This document shows, in pieces, positions 1 through 16,825 of a stretch of DNA of 64,000 bases; the first letter of the stretch is position 1; every line of letters begins with the position of its first letter. This DNA is from Cacajao melanocephalus. Its lineage: Eukaryota; Chordata; Mammalia; Primates; Pitheciidae. The notes under the pieces are model-generated. The model had not been told where the DNA came from. It searched no databases and saw nothing but the letters and a program-made list of their open reading frames with translations. A program made the translations under genes and the position numbers. Where the stretch lies: positions 1-64,000 of the forward strand of contig CAUYLG010061903.1 of assembly GCA_963573385.1 (NCBI GenBank). Reading direction: 5' to 3'.

Positions 1-220
<220 letters not shown>

Positions 221-1699
221 TCACTAAGGGATCATGAGGCAGTTTCTAACCTAAGAAGCTAATCCTAAATGTGGATTATTTCATTTAATTCTCTCCGTAG
301 TCCTATTAAATAGTCTTCCTCATTTCGTATTCATGCAGAGAGGGGCAGTGACATGTATAAAGTCGCACAGCTTGTAAGACCCTTGTAAGAGATGCTTTAT
401 TCATCTCTGAATTCTCAGGACCAAGCACAGCGCCTGACACTAATTGTTGAATGGATGGATTCATACAAAGGGAATCCTGAAACTTTATCCTAATAATCAA
501 GAAACATTCATTAAATATCCCCTCGGCTTTGTACTGGGGGAGAGGGAATGCTACTAAAGAATTATTTGGTATGATTCATGTCCTTAAGAAACTTACAGAA
601 CACTTAAAGAGACAAACATGAAAAATTATGTAAGACAGTGTATAAATAAACTTGCAGTTTTGTGGCACGGACTATAAATCTTGTAAGTTTCAGAGGAGAC
701 AGCAATGGGAGTGGTGGGAGTAGCCTGGTGGGACCTGACAGAGGCTTTGAAGAATTGGTGGATCTCAGAGACTGGATTTGGAAGAAATCTGGGGGACAGG
801 CTGAGGTGTTGAGGCAGGAGGAGCAGGTGATGGAAGCTATCAAAGATTTTTAAATTTCTTTTAGACACCAGTGCTCTGTGAAGCTGACTGACGGCCTGTC
901 TGGTTTCCGTTTAGCCTCATGCAGTGTGAGTGGGTGGGCAAAGTGGCTTTCCCTCTTCCAGCTCTGGTATGTGGGGCACAAGGGACTGGTCCTTCAGGAG
1001 AATGGCTCAGTCTGGGGTCTACTGGCTTCTTCTAGAGGACCCCCAGGTCCTGCAGAGCCCCTGGACTGGGTGTGTGGAGGGAATGGAAATAAGGCAGATA
1101 AGCCAGGATATGCGTGTGGGATGCCACACTGGGGGGTTCTGGGAGTTTAATACCACACTTGGGGATGGGGGTTCCTGGGAAAATAAAATGCATACACGCT
1201 CACTCCAGCTGGAGATCCCATCTGATTTTGTGCTGCATTTGCCGAGTCTCTGGGCAAAGGAAGGCCAAGCCTCCCTTCCGTCGCTCCTGCAGCCTGCCAA
1301 CTCCCCACTCTTTTTCAGCAGATCAAAGGATCTATACTTCCTAAGACCACCATTGCCATTTCCTAAAATAAACCACACCCCACAGCTCCTGAAAGAAGGC
1401 TTAAAGGAGGCAAGAATTCCCAACTGCTTTCTCTTTCCTCCATGTTAGGCTGGGTTGCTGTCCTCCTTCTAATCCAAGTTCATTTTGGGGGGTTCTCTTT
1501 CCACCCAGCAGTGCCTGCAGAGCCAACGTCCCCACACCTATGCCCCCCTACTCCCACCCAGTGCCCTTCTGCTGGTGAGGTGCTATTCTGCAGGTCCAGT
1601 CTCAGGCCCCTCTTAGTTCAGGCTGGTTAATTGGTTCATTCATCATTCATTCATTCATGCAGCAAGCATCTATTGAGTGCCCTTTGTGTGCTAGCCCTG

Positions 1700-2252
<553 letters not shown>

Positions 2253-2392
2253 TTCTTTTCACTTTCAGAAAATCTTTTTGAGAATTGTAGATTCATATAC
2301 AGCTGTAACAAATAACACAGAGAGAACCTGTATCCACTTCCCCTAGTTTCCTCCAAAGATAACATCTTTCAAAACAATATAGTAAAATATCA

Positions 2393-2685
<293 letters not shown>

Positions 2686-2814
2686 CACAAACAATATAGT
2701 ACAATATCACAACCAGGAAATCCGCATTGATACAATCCATCAATTCTCATTTCGCCAATTTTGTATGCACTCATTTGTAAGTCTGTGTATTTAGTTCTAA
2801 GCAATTTTACTACA

Positions 2815-2900
2815 TGAGTTTTTACTTTTTTATAATGTGGCTACCAGAAAATTTAAAATAATATATGTGGCTCCTGGTATATTTATCTTGGTGCAGCTAT
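2815..2900 (-). mobile_element. hAT-type relic, second part
   Basis: TAATGTGGCTACCAGAAAAT and ATATGTGGCTCCTGG fit the continuation of the element at 1700-1930. Confidence 0.55.
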
Positions 2901-2907
2901 TGGTTAC

Positions 2908-3428
2908 TCTATTAGGGTTTTCTAGAGGGACAGAACTAATAGGATAGATGTATATATAAAGGGCAGTTTATTAAGGAGTACCGACTCACATGATCACAAG
3001 TGAAGTCTCACAATGGGCCTTCTGTAAGCCGAGGAGCAAGGAAGCCAGTCCAAGTTCCAAAACCTCAAAAGTAGGGAAGCCAACAGTGCAGTCTTCAGTC
3101 TGTGGCCGAAGGCCGAGAGCCCCTGGCAAACCACTTATGTTAAGTCCAAGAGTCCCAAAGCTGAAGAACTTGGAGTCTGATGTTCCAGGGCTGGAAGCAT
3201 CCAGCACAGAGAAAGATGAAGGCTGGGAGACTCAGTACCTCTGCTTTATTCTAGCCGTGCTAGCAGTTGATTAGATGGTGCCCACCCACATTGAGGGTCG
3301 GTCTGTCTCTTCCAGTCCACTGACTGAAATGTTAATCTTCTTTGGCAACACCCTCACCGACACATCCAGGAACAATACTTTGCATCCTTCAATCTAATCA
3401 AGTTGACACTTAAAATTAACCATCACAG
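2908..3428. mobile_element. LTR-like dispersed repeat
   Basis: TATTAGGGTTTTCTAGAGGG to CACTTAAAATTAACCATCAC, a pattern I recognise as a common dispersed primate repeat; I cannot name the family. No protein coding. Confidence 0.6.
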
Positions 3429-3844
3429 TTACCAAGATGGATGAAACAGGGTGCTCTCTTGGGGGAGGGCAGGGAGGGCTCAACACACATGAAGAGTTTA
3501 CAACTATCTTATATGCTAAATGCCAAGTGGATGGTGCAAACTCTTGTTCAAGGCTGGTAGAATCAGAGGACAGAGAGACCCCTCTGGCCAAGGGCTATAT
3601 AGGAGCCCATGCTCACCTTAGAAGGAAGGACGGGGGCTCCAGTCCTGCCCACCTAGTTCCCTCGTTCTTGACCCTACCTCCACCATTTTCCCTCCTCTCC
3701 TCTGCAGAGGCTCAAAGGGTGCCCCAATGTTCCATGGAGTCAATTTGGGAAGCACTGGACAAGATTTAGGCTTTGAATGGAGCCTGAAAAAGGAAGAGTA
3801 AGATTTCTGCCCAAAGAATTAGAGAGGCAACCCCAGGTGTACTG

Positions 3845-4290
3845 CCAGGGTTGCTGTAACAAGGACCACAAACTGGAAGGCTTAAACCACAGAGTTACTG
3901 TCCCATGGTTCTGGAGGCTGGAAGGCTGAGATCAAGAGAGCAGCATTGATTCCTTCCGAGGCTGTGAGGAAAAATCTATTCTGTGCCTCTTCCCTGCTTC
4001 TGGTGGTTTGCCTGTAATCTTTGGTGCTCCTCGGCTTGTATATCTCTGGCTTCATCTTCACCTAGTGATCTCCTTTGTGCATGCCTCTGTGTCCAAACTT
4101 CCCCCTTTTAAAAGGACACCAGTCATATTGGATTAGGAGCCAATCCTACTCCAGTATGACCTCATCTTGCCTAACTAACCACATCTGCAAGGACCCTATT
4201 TCCAGCTAAGATCAAAATCACAGGTGCTGGGGGTGGGTGGATAGAACTTCAACATAGGAATTCTGGGGAGACACAACTCAACCCATAACA
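3845..4290. mobile_element. LTR-type repeat (ERVL/MaLR-like)
   Basis: GGGTTGCTGTAACAAGGACC...TTCTGGAGGCTGGAAGGCTG...GGACACCAGTCATATTGGAT...ACTCAACCCATAACA. Same family as the repeats at 38.5 and 57.6 kb in outline. Family name uncertain. Confidence 0.6.
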
Positions 4291-4395
4291 AAGGAACTTG
4301 TAGAAGCAAACAGCCAGGTGCAGGAATGAAATGGTTGGTTAGGTTCAGCTGGACTGGGTTCCACAGGTTTGGGGGAGCATATGGGCACTAACCTC

Positions 4396-4450
4396 AGAGG
4401 TGTGCACACACAGGTGCACACATGCACGCATGCACACATGTGCACACAGG
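4396..4450. repeat. CA/TG-rich alternating tract
   Basis: GTGTGCACACACAGGTGCAC and continuing CACATGCACGCATGCACAC: mostly alternating purine-pyrimidine, able in principle to form Z-DNA. Confidence 0.8.
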
Positions 4451-5959
4451 GAATCCAGGCATGTAATAAGATGAATAAAACAGCATCTGTGGGAGCTCTT
4501 GACAGAGTGGTTAGGATGAACGTTTGGCTGAGCGTTTGAGGGGACTGTCACCCACCGTATCCACATCTCTCAACAGCTCCCCCAAGGAGAAGGGAGGGGT
4601 CTGCAGTGTGCTCATTGTGGTGCACTGTTTAGGGCCTGAATGCAGAGTAGAGCTGCAAGCCTGGTGCTCATCCCTTCCCCCCACCTGTTTACCTCTTGTA
4701 GGCATCTCTCCTTTAAATGAAATGTCTGACAAAGAGCAGTTGGAAGGGGCGTGACATTGTTGGATGCCTGCTTGCCCCCAGTTGCCCATTTGTGTGGGTC
4801 TCTTCCTGAGGTGGGCAGTGGAGACAAGCAGGGAGGGGTGAGTGGGCAGTAGAAGTCTAGGACACTTGGCTGGGGAGCAGAAACGCACTGAGGTTGGCCT
4901 TGGGGGCCTACGCTCGGGCCATTGCAGCATGAAGGCTGGAGGCAGTCCTGGGGCTCTAACTGGAGCTTGCTCTGTTTCTCTCTTTGGACCTCTCCCACGG
5001 CTGGGTGCCCCAGTGTGTACTCCCCCTTCCCCCTGCCTTGGCACTGTAAGTGCTTGCACTCCTCTGGCCCTGCAGAGCCTTGATGACTTTAGAATCCAGG
5101 ATGCTTGCCTGCTCATCAGGACCCCAGGACGCAGGGCCAGGGGTCCCAAGGAGGCCCTCCTGCTGCCACCCGCAGAGCTTCATCTGCCCCAGTGCCTGTC
5201 GTAGCTTCACCACTTTCCTCCTTTCCCTAGGGTGCAGAGCAGGGGTGGGGGGAGGTGGGAGACAGCCTAGGGGTTGGGGTTCTGCCTGTTCCTCTCCTCC
5301 CTCCGGACACTCCTGCACTGCAGCATCATTTCTTTTGCCTCCAATGAAAGGCCCCCAACATGGACCCTGGTGAATGAAACCCCTTCCGTTTTCCGACGAG
5401 GAGAATGTTACACTCTGAAGTTTCACAAGAAAGTAATGTGAGTTGCAGAGTGAGTCAGGAGCATGGACAGGCAAGGGAGCACAGAGCCTGGTCATTGCGC
5501 CCATTCATCCCTCTGAGAACGCTGCACAGCCAGCAGCACCTCCACTTGGATCTGGGTGGGAAGGTCCTGGCACCTTCTTTGAGACGCCCATCTCCTTACT
5601 TGGACCTGGGGATGGTGGAGGGCTGTCGGGGGTGGGTATGGGAAGGACAGTCCAAGCCCCCTAGGGACGGAGGGAGGCCCACATTCTGGGCCCAACCTGC
5701 AGAGACTCTTGGGTGAGTTCTTGGATCCTCTGGAGATGAAATTAGGCCCACTTTCCTCCAATGTGGCTTTGAGAGACCCCAGAAAGGCAGTGTTCCTTTC
5801 TTCCATGAACTGTATCTCATCACTAGCCACCCTGCCCCTGGTTCACTCGGCCCCAGTGAAAGCTCATCCTCCTCCTGCCTCTGCCTTTGCAGGGGACAGT
5901 CTTCACCTAGTGTATCCTTCCCCAGGCATCCATCTGGCCCATCACCACCCACTTCCTGT

Positions 5960-6150
5960 CCTGTTTACACATCCCCTTCCCAGAGAGGCCTCCCCGATTG
6001 CCCTGTGTGGAGTAACTTTCCTCCCCCACTGCAAACCCCCATCCCTTTTTCTTCCCTTTATTTTTTCTACAACATCTTTTACCCTCTAGCATATGAGACA
6101 TTTTGTTGCCTATTAGTTTATTGTCATCATATCTGTCTCCCTTTGGTAGA
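5960..6150 (+). mobile_element. L2-like relic
   Basis: CAGAGAGGCCTCCCCGATTG followed by a T-rich stretch and TAGTTTATTGTCATCATATC. Confidence 0.5.
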
Positions 6151-6704
6151 AATTGCTAGGGCAAGGCTTCGGTGGCTTGCTCACTGTTGAGCCTCAGTAT
6201 GTGGCCTGGGATGGCTGTTGGACCAATATAGAATCATATAATGAAATAAATATTATGCATATATAACAAGATAAAAATAGAATGAATGTAAAAAGGAAAG
6301 GTACCCTCAATGCTCTGAGGTCCAACGCAAGTGATTTGCTGATTAACAATAGAAAAGCAATTATACATTGTATTTCACAAGCTTGGCTTGGTGTGGAAGA
6401 AATGGCTCATTTTTAAACTTTCTTTTAATTAAAAACATGACTAAACCCTATCCACCAGTTTGTGGGAAATTGAATCCACCAGTGTTGAGGCGCCTTCAGG
6501 GTCTTCCCCCTCCCAGGGTTGTGTGAAGACCCTGGATGTCGTGTGCAGAACGGAACAGTGCCGTGGGCTCCCTAGGCTGTGCTGGCCCTGCTGATCTGCT
6601 CGCTGCTTTCTGGAGGCTTCTGAAGCCCTAGGTCCAGCCTCCTGAGCTGCCCCTTTCTGAGGTCCTGCTGTCCCTTGTGAGGGATGTTGAGACATTGATC
6701 ACCA

Positions 6705-7300
6705 CCTGTAGGGGTCTGTCCTGCAAACCCTGACTCCACAACGGATGAACAAAATACACTCACACACCGAGTCTAGTGAATGAGTGGGCCAGGGAGGTTG
6801 TCAGCTGCTCTCAGAGGGTGATTGCAGCTACCCGACCCCATCTTGCTGTTCCTCCTTGCATTTATTCAGTATAGATTTAATAACAGAGGTTCTAAGTCAA
6901 CATGCTTGTGGATAATTAGCATGGTTAAAACAGTGGTTTTGGGAATGATAAAAGCTTTTGGTTCCGGGGCCCAGAGCAAACACTATTAACAGGTAATCCC
7001 CCTGATTGACCACCCCCTGAGAGGGCCATCCAGCACAAAGTTTACATAAGTAAACAAGTAGTTAGAGTAGGGACAAAGGAATGTGGGGTAAACAGACTTA
7101 ACTGGGGAAGCTTCTACTATCCCTAATCTTCACCCTATGACCTAATGCTCTAAGGTAAGAACTGGCTGCCTTCACCCTGTCCCATTATTACAAGATAATG
7201 AAAACCTTTTGGCCTTCCAAAAGGTTTGAGACTATGATCTTACAACGTTCCCTAATATTTCCCTTAATATTTTGCCAACCACCCTGAGTGAATCCCAACA
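6705..7300 (+). mobile_element. LTR-like element, copy A
   Basis: Shares ordered blocks with 27265-27790: GTCTGTCCTGC, AATGAGTGGGC, CATTTATTCAG, AGAGCAAACACTATTA, AAGTAAACAAG, GGCCTTCCAAAAGG. Family not named. A short terminal fragment also occurs near 33155-33195. Confidence 0.65.
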
Positions 7301-8186
7301 GGATGTGCAGAGAGGGACCTCAAGCTGCTAGCATGGGCTTCCTGGTTTTGAGGAACCTTGCAGTAGGCCCTGGTCTCACCGCTTCCAGCACAGCCCATCC
7401 CAGACCCAGAGGCACTGGCCCCCCTCCTCCCCCAGGACGCTCTCACACAGTTTCTTCACAGCACAATTTCTTGAGCATTGAAACCTTTCAGCCCCCACAA
7501 CCCAGCTGGCCCTGGGTTGAAGATAAAAAAACTGAGCTACATTTCTGGAATGGAGGAGGGAAAATACAAACGAATAATTCAATAGATTATTCTCCCACAA
7601 AAGTTAAATGGCAACGTTTGTGAATGATTCTTTCTTTTATTGTTTTTTTTTTTTGAATAGAGCCTATTCAAAGTTATCCATGTAATGATAGGGAGTACAG
7701 TCAGTCATTCTTGCTTCTGTTGTATGCTGGTCAAGCAGGAGAGAAAGGGGTGGTGACAGTCAGGGCCCTGGAACTCTGGAACGGCGCTTACCTGGGCCAC
7801 TGTGGGTATGGTAGCAAAGGTGAACGGGTCTGTTGAGCATGAGGCCAGAAGGCTGAGGCCGCTGACCCATCATCTCAATATGGGGAGACCCCAAGGTGTG
7901 CTGTGTGCAACTGACTCCCGGGACAGGATCCAGGCCTTGGGTGCCGAGAGGACTGAACTGGGAGTCAGGACTCCTGGGTTCCAGGCCTATCTTTGCTAAC
8001 TTGAGCTAACTTCCCCACTCTATGCCTGTTTCTTCAGCTGTGATGGCAGACAGTGCATGGGGTCAGGATGGAGCAAAATGTCACAACTCAGGGGCTGTCA
8101 GTGGGCGGTCCCCAGCCTACAGTGTGTTTAATTTGGTCTGCACAGTGCTTCAAGTTTGGATTCATTGACAACATTTAAGAACTGGG

Positions 8187-8581
<395 letters not shown>

Positions 8582-9584
8582 TCAGGCAGTGCATACACCT
8601 CCCCCTTTCTTGTTGCCTTTGCTTCGCTTGTTCTCTGTCCTGTCCCCGCACGCCCAGGTTTGAATTTGCTCCCTGGTAGAAGTGAAGCACTTTGTGGAAA
8701 TATAAATTATTAATGTGTGATTGTACTTTTATTACCTGTTTCATCCAGGGTGTGTTACGCTCTAAAAGGTCCGAGGAGAGCATGGGTGAGCTCTCTGAGG
8801 AGAGCTTCCTGAGCGAAAGTGTGCATGTTATGGTGCCATTCCTAACTTTAGAGATGACAGTCATAGGATGAGCAGGGCCCTCCCCTGGCCAGGATGGGAT
8901 GCGTCAGGAAAGTAAGGGCATCTGTTCTGGGGTGGCTGCTGGCTTGAGACTGAGCTGTCTCAAGGAGAAATGGATTTGGCTTTGTTCTTGGTCAAGACTT
9001 GGGTCAGGAAAGGCTTTCAGATCTGTGGCTCCAGCCACTCTGGCTGCTGATCCTTGGGGTGCCTGCCTTCCACAGGGGCCTGGGCTCTCCTGCTGGGGCA
9101 AGAGGGAGGTGTAGGGACCCTGGGCCAGGTGATCAGTGATCATTAGTTCCCCAAGGGGTATGGGTGGCAGCAGTTACTCAGGAGAAAGGCATGGCATTCT
9201 CAGTATGAAACAACTGCCCCTGTTTAGTTTTCCTCATTTTTCATTTTCATTGTCATCATTACCTTCCCTCCTGGTATCAAAAGGCATTTTTCTTTTAGTA
9301 GAGAAAGAAAATATTTTTATCATTGGATAAGCATTAAATCAGAATGTAGTGCCCATCACAGGCAATCTGCTAAAAGACTGCAAAGACAGAAAGAAATCTC
9401 CCCCTTTACATAGGCAGGCAGCTACAACCGGCTACCTGCATCTTCTCCAGATAAACAACTAGCCCTCAAGTTGTTGACAGAGCCATTTGTCACACACAGT
9501 TCATCTTCACTTGATCTGGAAGTTGGGGTGACCATCCGTGTTAGCTAATTGGCTTTATCCAGAGGAGAAACAAACTGCTTATAT

Positions 9585-9871
9585 CTTTTTTTTCTTTCTT
9601 TTTGAGACGAAGTCTCACTCTCTCGCCCAGGCTGGAGTGCAGTGGTGCAGTCTCCGCTCACTGCAACCTCTGCCTTCTGGTTTCAAGCGATTCTTCTGAC
9701 TCAGCTTCCCAATAGCTGGGACTACAGGCATGTGCCACCATGCCCGGTTAATTTTTGTATTTTTAGTAGAGATGGTATTTCACTATATTGGCCAGGCTGG
9801 TCTCGAAGTCCTGATCTTGTGATACACTTGCCTCGGCCTGGGATTACAGGCATAAGCCACCGCACCTGGCC
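9585..9871 (-). mobile_element. Alu SINE
   Basis: T-rich start, GAGACGAAGTCTCACTCTCT, to head CACCGCACCTGGCC. Confidence 0.95.
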
Positions 9872-10551
9872 CAAACATCTCATATCTTTATTACAGGAGA
9901 TAGTTTTGCAAGTTGGAGCAAGACACCCACTGAAGTGAGGCTCCTACTCTCCCGCAGAAACTTGGAAATAGAAGTGCTGTCTTCCTTGATTATTACATTT
10001 CAAAGAGATGGCTCCTAGATTTTTGAGAAGGAAGTCCCTGGGTCCTAAAACTGATGAAAAGCCTTTTTAATTTTGAAAATGATTTATCTATACATTTTAA
10101 AGAAGAGAAGGTATTCAAGTTTGTTAACAATACTCTAAGAAAAAGGAGAGTGGAAAGAAGACGTCTTCTCTTATTTGAGACAGTCCCAGAACAATTTATT
10201 GAGGACCTACTGTGTGCCTCTAAGCAACCAAGAAAGTTGTCTAGGATTATTATTTTATTACTATTATTGTATTTTCTTGAGTTTTGTTCAGTATAAAGTT
10301 TTTAGACCAAAAAAATATGAAGAAGCAGGAAAAAAAAATCTCACAGTATCCTACCACTCTGAGACATAGGAACTTTTTGGCTTGCTTTCTTTCAGGTTTT
10401 CCACTAAGCATTTTTTAAAAAGATATATGAAATAATAGTGAATTTACACATATATTCTGACTTTTTTTGGCTTAAATTTAATGATTGCCCTATGTCATTT
10501 AAAACATCTTTATATATATGATGTTTTGGTGGCTGTATGACCACCCTTGCG

Positions 10552-10838
<287 letters not shown>

Positions 10839-10926
10839 GTCTGTCTGGTTCAAACCCTCTTTGTGTTTTTGGTAATTTCCTGAGGATAAAATCCTGAAAT
10901 GGGTATCACTGGGACCAAAGGTATAA

Positions 10927-11244
<318 letters not shown>

Positions 11245-11246
11245 CA

Positions 11247-11268
11247 CATTATTATTATTATTATTACT
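11247..11268. repeat. (ATT)n microsatellite between two Alus
   Basis: ATT repeat of about seven units joining the tail of one Alu to the head of the next. Confidence 0.85.
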
Positions 11269-11557
<289 letters not shown>

Positions 11558-11769
11558 TAAGCATTATTAAACCTTTTGATAGCTATTTCCAAATCATCTT
11601 TCAGAAAGTTGATACCAATGACCAGCCTTGAGTATTAACAATACATATATTTTATCAATTTGATAGGTTAAAAATAAGATTGTATTATTTTCATTTGCAT
11701 GTCTTTGGTTACTAGTGAGATTAAACCCACACCAAAATTTAATTTTGTTTATTTTTTGTAAATTTTTGT

Positions 11770-11939
11770 TGTTGTTTCTTTTTTATTTTTTAGACACAGG
11801 GTGTTGTTCTGTCATCCAGGCTGTAGTGCAGTGGCACAATCATAGCTTAGTGCAGCCTTGAACTCCTGGTCTCAAGCAATCCTCCCACTTCAGCCTCCCA
11901 AAGCACTGGAATTATAGGCATTAGCCATTGTGCCCAGAC
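11770..11939 (-). mobile_element. Alu monomer (FLAM-like)
   Basis: About 170 bp corresponding to a single Alu arm, diverged, TAGACACAGGGTGTTG to GCCATTGTGCCCAG. Confidence 0.8.
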
Positions 11940-11954
11940 TACTTTTGCTTATTT

Positions 11955-12208
11955 GTTTTTATTTTTTGAGACAGCATCTTGCTCTGTGTTCCAGGCTGGA
12001 GTGCAGCGGCGTGATCATGACTAATTGCAGCCTCAACCTCCTGGGCTCAAATGATCTTCCTGCTGCAGCCTCCCAAGTAGCCAGGACTACAAGCTAATTT
12101 TTTGATTTTTTTGATGAAGACAGTGTCTCACTGTGTTGCCCAGGCTGGTCTCAAACTCCTGAGCTCAAGCTATCCCCCTGCTTTGGCCTCCCAAAGTGCC
12201 AGGCCTAC
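11955..12208 (-). mobile_element. Old Alu SINE, truncated head
   Basis: GAGACAGCATCTTGCTCTG; ends at CCCAAAGTGCCAGGCC without the full head. Confidence 0.88.
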
Positions 12209-14530
12209 TTTTGTTTATTTTTTGAAAAAGTAATGTAAGCATGTATAAGATCAAAAGTTAGAAAAGCATGTGCAAAGTGAAAAGAAGACTTCTCACCTTG
12301 TCCTTCAACCACTCCATTATCTTTTCTGGAAGCAAACACTGGGTTAAATATATTTAAATTGGGTATTATTCGATATAAAAGCCTTTATATGTGTGTTAGC
12401 GTTTACATGTCTGTTTTTGTAGACTGTTTGTATCCTTAGATCGAGGGTTATTCATCCCCTTTGACAGATGAGAACACTGAGACTTCAAGAGGTTCAATGC
12501 TGAGAGTCACACTGCTAGTGAATGGTGGAATGTGAGTCCCTCTATCCAAGAACCTCTAGAGGCAAGCGTTCCCTGGAGGTGAGTCATTTGCTCGGATGGC
12601 TATTGAAGCTCTGAAGGAAGTGGCCACCTATGGGGCTGGTGTTAACACCTTTAAAGGAACATGGCAGCTGCAGGTGTGTGAGTGATGGAACGGCACTGAT
12701 AACACCTTCTTGTCCAGGACGTTCTTCCTCAGAACTGGTGCTTCTGCCTGAAATCCTGCCAAAAGCTGTTTAGCAATTGGAGCTATTTGCCCCTCACTGA
12801 GAACTAGTGGTTTCTGAGATTAGCGCTGCAGTTCCTAGCAGAGCCCTGGCCTGGCCTCCTCCAGCTCCCTGCTTTTTCTGTTCTCTTACCACCCCCCACC
12901 TCTGGACTCCTCCCAGGACTTCATCTATGCACAGGTGGTCATTTCGCAATTAATGGTCAAAACCACACCATCAGTTCTTGAGGGCAGCAGCAGAATCTCC
13001 TAACACTGAAGAAGTCCATTTGTAATTGTTGGTCACAACACTGTCATTCTTTTGGAGTCTGAGTGACAGGTTAATGGGTAAGAGACTTTAGGGACAGTGG
13101 ACAGCCCCTGTGACCCTTCAGGTCACACCCCTCCCTGCCTGGTTCCCCTTACTAGCTCTGGATTATCCACTGTAAACCTTGTCTCTTGGGTGGGAGTTTG
13201 CCTGGGAATACCTCTAACACCTCTGTGGCCGCAAACCCTTCGCCTGCCCCAGGAGGGCCAGACTCAACAAGCACTCTGACATGTGTTTCTGGCTGGCCTC
13301 CCCTCCCTCTGTTTCTTCCTCTTTCCCAGGATGGGTAACACCCTCCTCTTCCAATTTTCCTTAAGGGGGCCTCTGGGGAGGGTGGAGTTCAGGATCCCAT
13401 AGTTCTAGAACCTCAAGGCACCCACCTCATCCCCCCTTTCCTCAATCTGGTTGCTTAAGGACCTTGAGAAAGACAATTTGGGGCTCAGGTTTAGATATAA
13501 AGTCTAGTTTCTTCCCTATGAAGGACCATAATTATGTAGGGGTGACACAACTCACAGATAGATAGGCAGAGGTGACCGCTGAGTCAGGCAGGATTGGAGA
13601 ATGTATGAGTTAGTGCTGACTTGGTTTTGAGGCAGGACAGCCTGGTGGGCTGGGCCAGAGTGGTCAGGGAGGGCCTCAGGAAAGTGGTGGAGCTTGAACT
13701 GGACGTCGGAGGTTGAGGACCGCTGAGGCAGGTGAGGCACAGGGTGAGTGTGGGAGCACAATCGTGGCCTACAAAGCTGAGGTTTGCAGAGGGGTGCAAG
13801 TAAAGCTGCATGGCCACTGCTGGGGCACTGAGTTGAGGGTCTGGAATCCTGTCCTTTGGGTCATGGGGAGTCTTGGAAGGTTCTGGAACAGACAAGGAGG
13901 GCTATTGGGATAATCCTTAGGAAGCTCACTCTGATGGCAGTGTTTAGGCTGTTGGGCACAGAAGGCAAGAAGACCAAGGGGACCATCTAGGAAGCAGCTG
14001 CCTTCCTGTCCTCTACTGACCTGAGAAACAGAGCATAGCAATGACAGTGGCTTCAGTCTCACCCTCCAGAGCCTGCCGGGGCCTCAGCCTGAAGTAGGAG
14101 GCTCTTGGAGGTGGTTTGCAAGGATGAGTTCTGTTGCATTTTGTCTTGAGGCACATGGCCAGCCTTTTGGTGACTGGGCTGCATGCTGTGCCCCACTGGG
14201 TTAAGCACTCAGTACATGGGGTCCTAGGCTCTGGCGGCAGGGGTGGGGCTTCTGCGGGGAACCAAGTCCATGGTTCCAAGTGCCCTGTGCTCCATAGATT
14301 CAGCCTGTTTTGGTTCAGCCTCCCCGGTGATTCCAGCATCTGTGTGAGCACTCGCGGACAGTTGGCCCCAGCTCACCATATGCGAAGGCAGATTGTGCAG
14401 GAGCCCACACACTGTGAATGGAGAGCTACGCGGGTGCCACTTCCTCCCGCCTCCTGTGTCCCCCATAAAATTGCCTCCACTGGCCTCTTCCAGTTCCAGA
14501 AATTCTGTGACTTTGGGTCTTCAATTGCGG

Positions 14531-14822
14531 TTTTTTTTTTTGTTTTATCTTACTCTGTTGCCTAGTCTGGAGTGCTGTGGTGCAATCTTGCCTCACTGTA
14601 ACCTCTGCCGCCTGGATTCAAGTGATTCTCCTGCCTCAGCCTCCCAAGTAGCTGAGATTACAGATGCCTGCCACCGCGCTAGCTAATTTTTGTTTTTTGT
14701 TTTTAGTAGAGACAGGGTTTCACCATATTGACCAGGCTGGTCTTGATCTCCTGACCTCGTGATCCACCTGCCTTGGCCTCCCAAAGTGCTGGGATTACAG
14801 GCATGAGCCACTGCACCCAGCC
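14531..14822 (-). mobile_element. Alu SINE
   Basis: T-run start to head CACTGCACCCAGCC. Confidence 0.95.
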
Positions 14823-14999
14823 TATGGTTTGTTTTATATAGAGACTTCATCATTAAACGGTGCCACAGCAATGGCAGCAGCTCGAATAATATTAAAAATA
14901 TTGAACAATGGAAAAGCCTTTTTTCCCTCCAAAAAGAGCATGAGAACATGGAGTTAAAGGAGAGAAGGGAGAAACATGGGCCCTGGCATTGGGCTCCGG

Positions 15000-15165
15000 C
15001 TTGAATACTTTCTCTGCTCTTTATAGTATCTGGGCAGGCTGTACATCTAATCTGGCTAGGTTCAGTTTCCTCATCTGTGAAATAGGGATACTAATGCCCA
15101 CCTACAGGCTTTTGGGAAGATTTGAAATAACGTGTAAATCTATCACAGTGCCTAGAACATATATG
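15000..15165 (+). mobile_element. MIR SINE relic
   Basis: TTTCCTCATCTGTGAAATAG and CACAGTGCCTAGAACATA mark the MIR core and 3' end. Confidence 0.65.
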
Positions 15166-15818
15166 TTTTTTAATCCATTGGCATAAATTTTAATAAGATA
15201 ATGTCTTACAATATTTGGAGGGTATTATTAATGGAGGTAGTTCCACCTGTTTTTAAATTGCTTTTCTGAGATGCGATTTTGCCTTCTGTCCTGAAATTCC
15301 CCTGGCAGTTGGCTCAGGGAAGAATGGGCAGCTTACACCACTCTCTGATGGCTGTAGGATTCATTGCCATGAGAGCAAGGGGCTAAGTTACATGGCTGTG
15401 GGTTACCCGACTGGGGACTGGCTGAGCCAGTTGTCAGCAATAACCACATAACAGAGAAAAGCGGAGCCTCCACAGACATATCCCAGATTTCATAATCAGA
15501 AAATCCAGACAGAGCTATTTTTATTTTAACAGGGACATCACTTTTGAGTAAGTATGGGCGTGAGGTGGTACCACACACTTTTCAGTGCTTGGGGCCTCTA
15601 AATATCTGAATCCAGTCTTGAATACATCAGTTTACCTAATTCTTTATATGTTCTGTTTCCTTAGGTGCATGGCTGTGTTCAATACTAGCTTAACCTGCAA
15701 GGTGCAAAGATTCTGCAAGGCTGACTGAGTCCAGGAAGCTGCCCTTGGCTACTCCAAAGCCTTGTTAGTGATTATGAGTTTAGCACAGTGAAGCAGTTGG
15801 TTTTTAAAAATTATTTTA

Positions 15819-16117
<299 letters not shown>

Positions 16118-16529
16118 TTATTTTTACATGTATTTTTATTATGGAAATATGGAATATGGAGAACAATATAACAAACATTTATGCAGTCATGACTGAGAAT
16201 TAGCAGTGTTAACAAATGTTAAATCCTGCTATATTTATTTCAAATCTCTTTTTTAAAAAATAAATTAGACATAAAAAAAACAGTTACAGGAATCCCTTTA
16301 AGCACTTGATTTTTCCCTATCTTGTTTTCTAATATTTCCATGTTGAGTTAGTGTAATTGTCTCAATTTTATGGTGAGCATTTTGGAAATAAGAGCAAACT
16401 CTTTGCTGTTACTTGGCCCAGCATCTAGCAGTTTCCGGTGCATAGTAGATGCTCAATAAATGTTGTACAAATCAATGAGTGAATAAAATGTTTTATTTAA
16501 AATTAAAAAAAAATTAATTTAACTTAATT

Positions 16530-16825
<296 letters not shown>
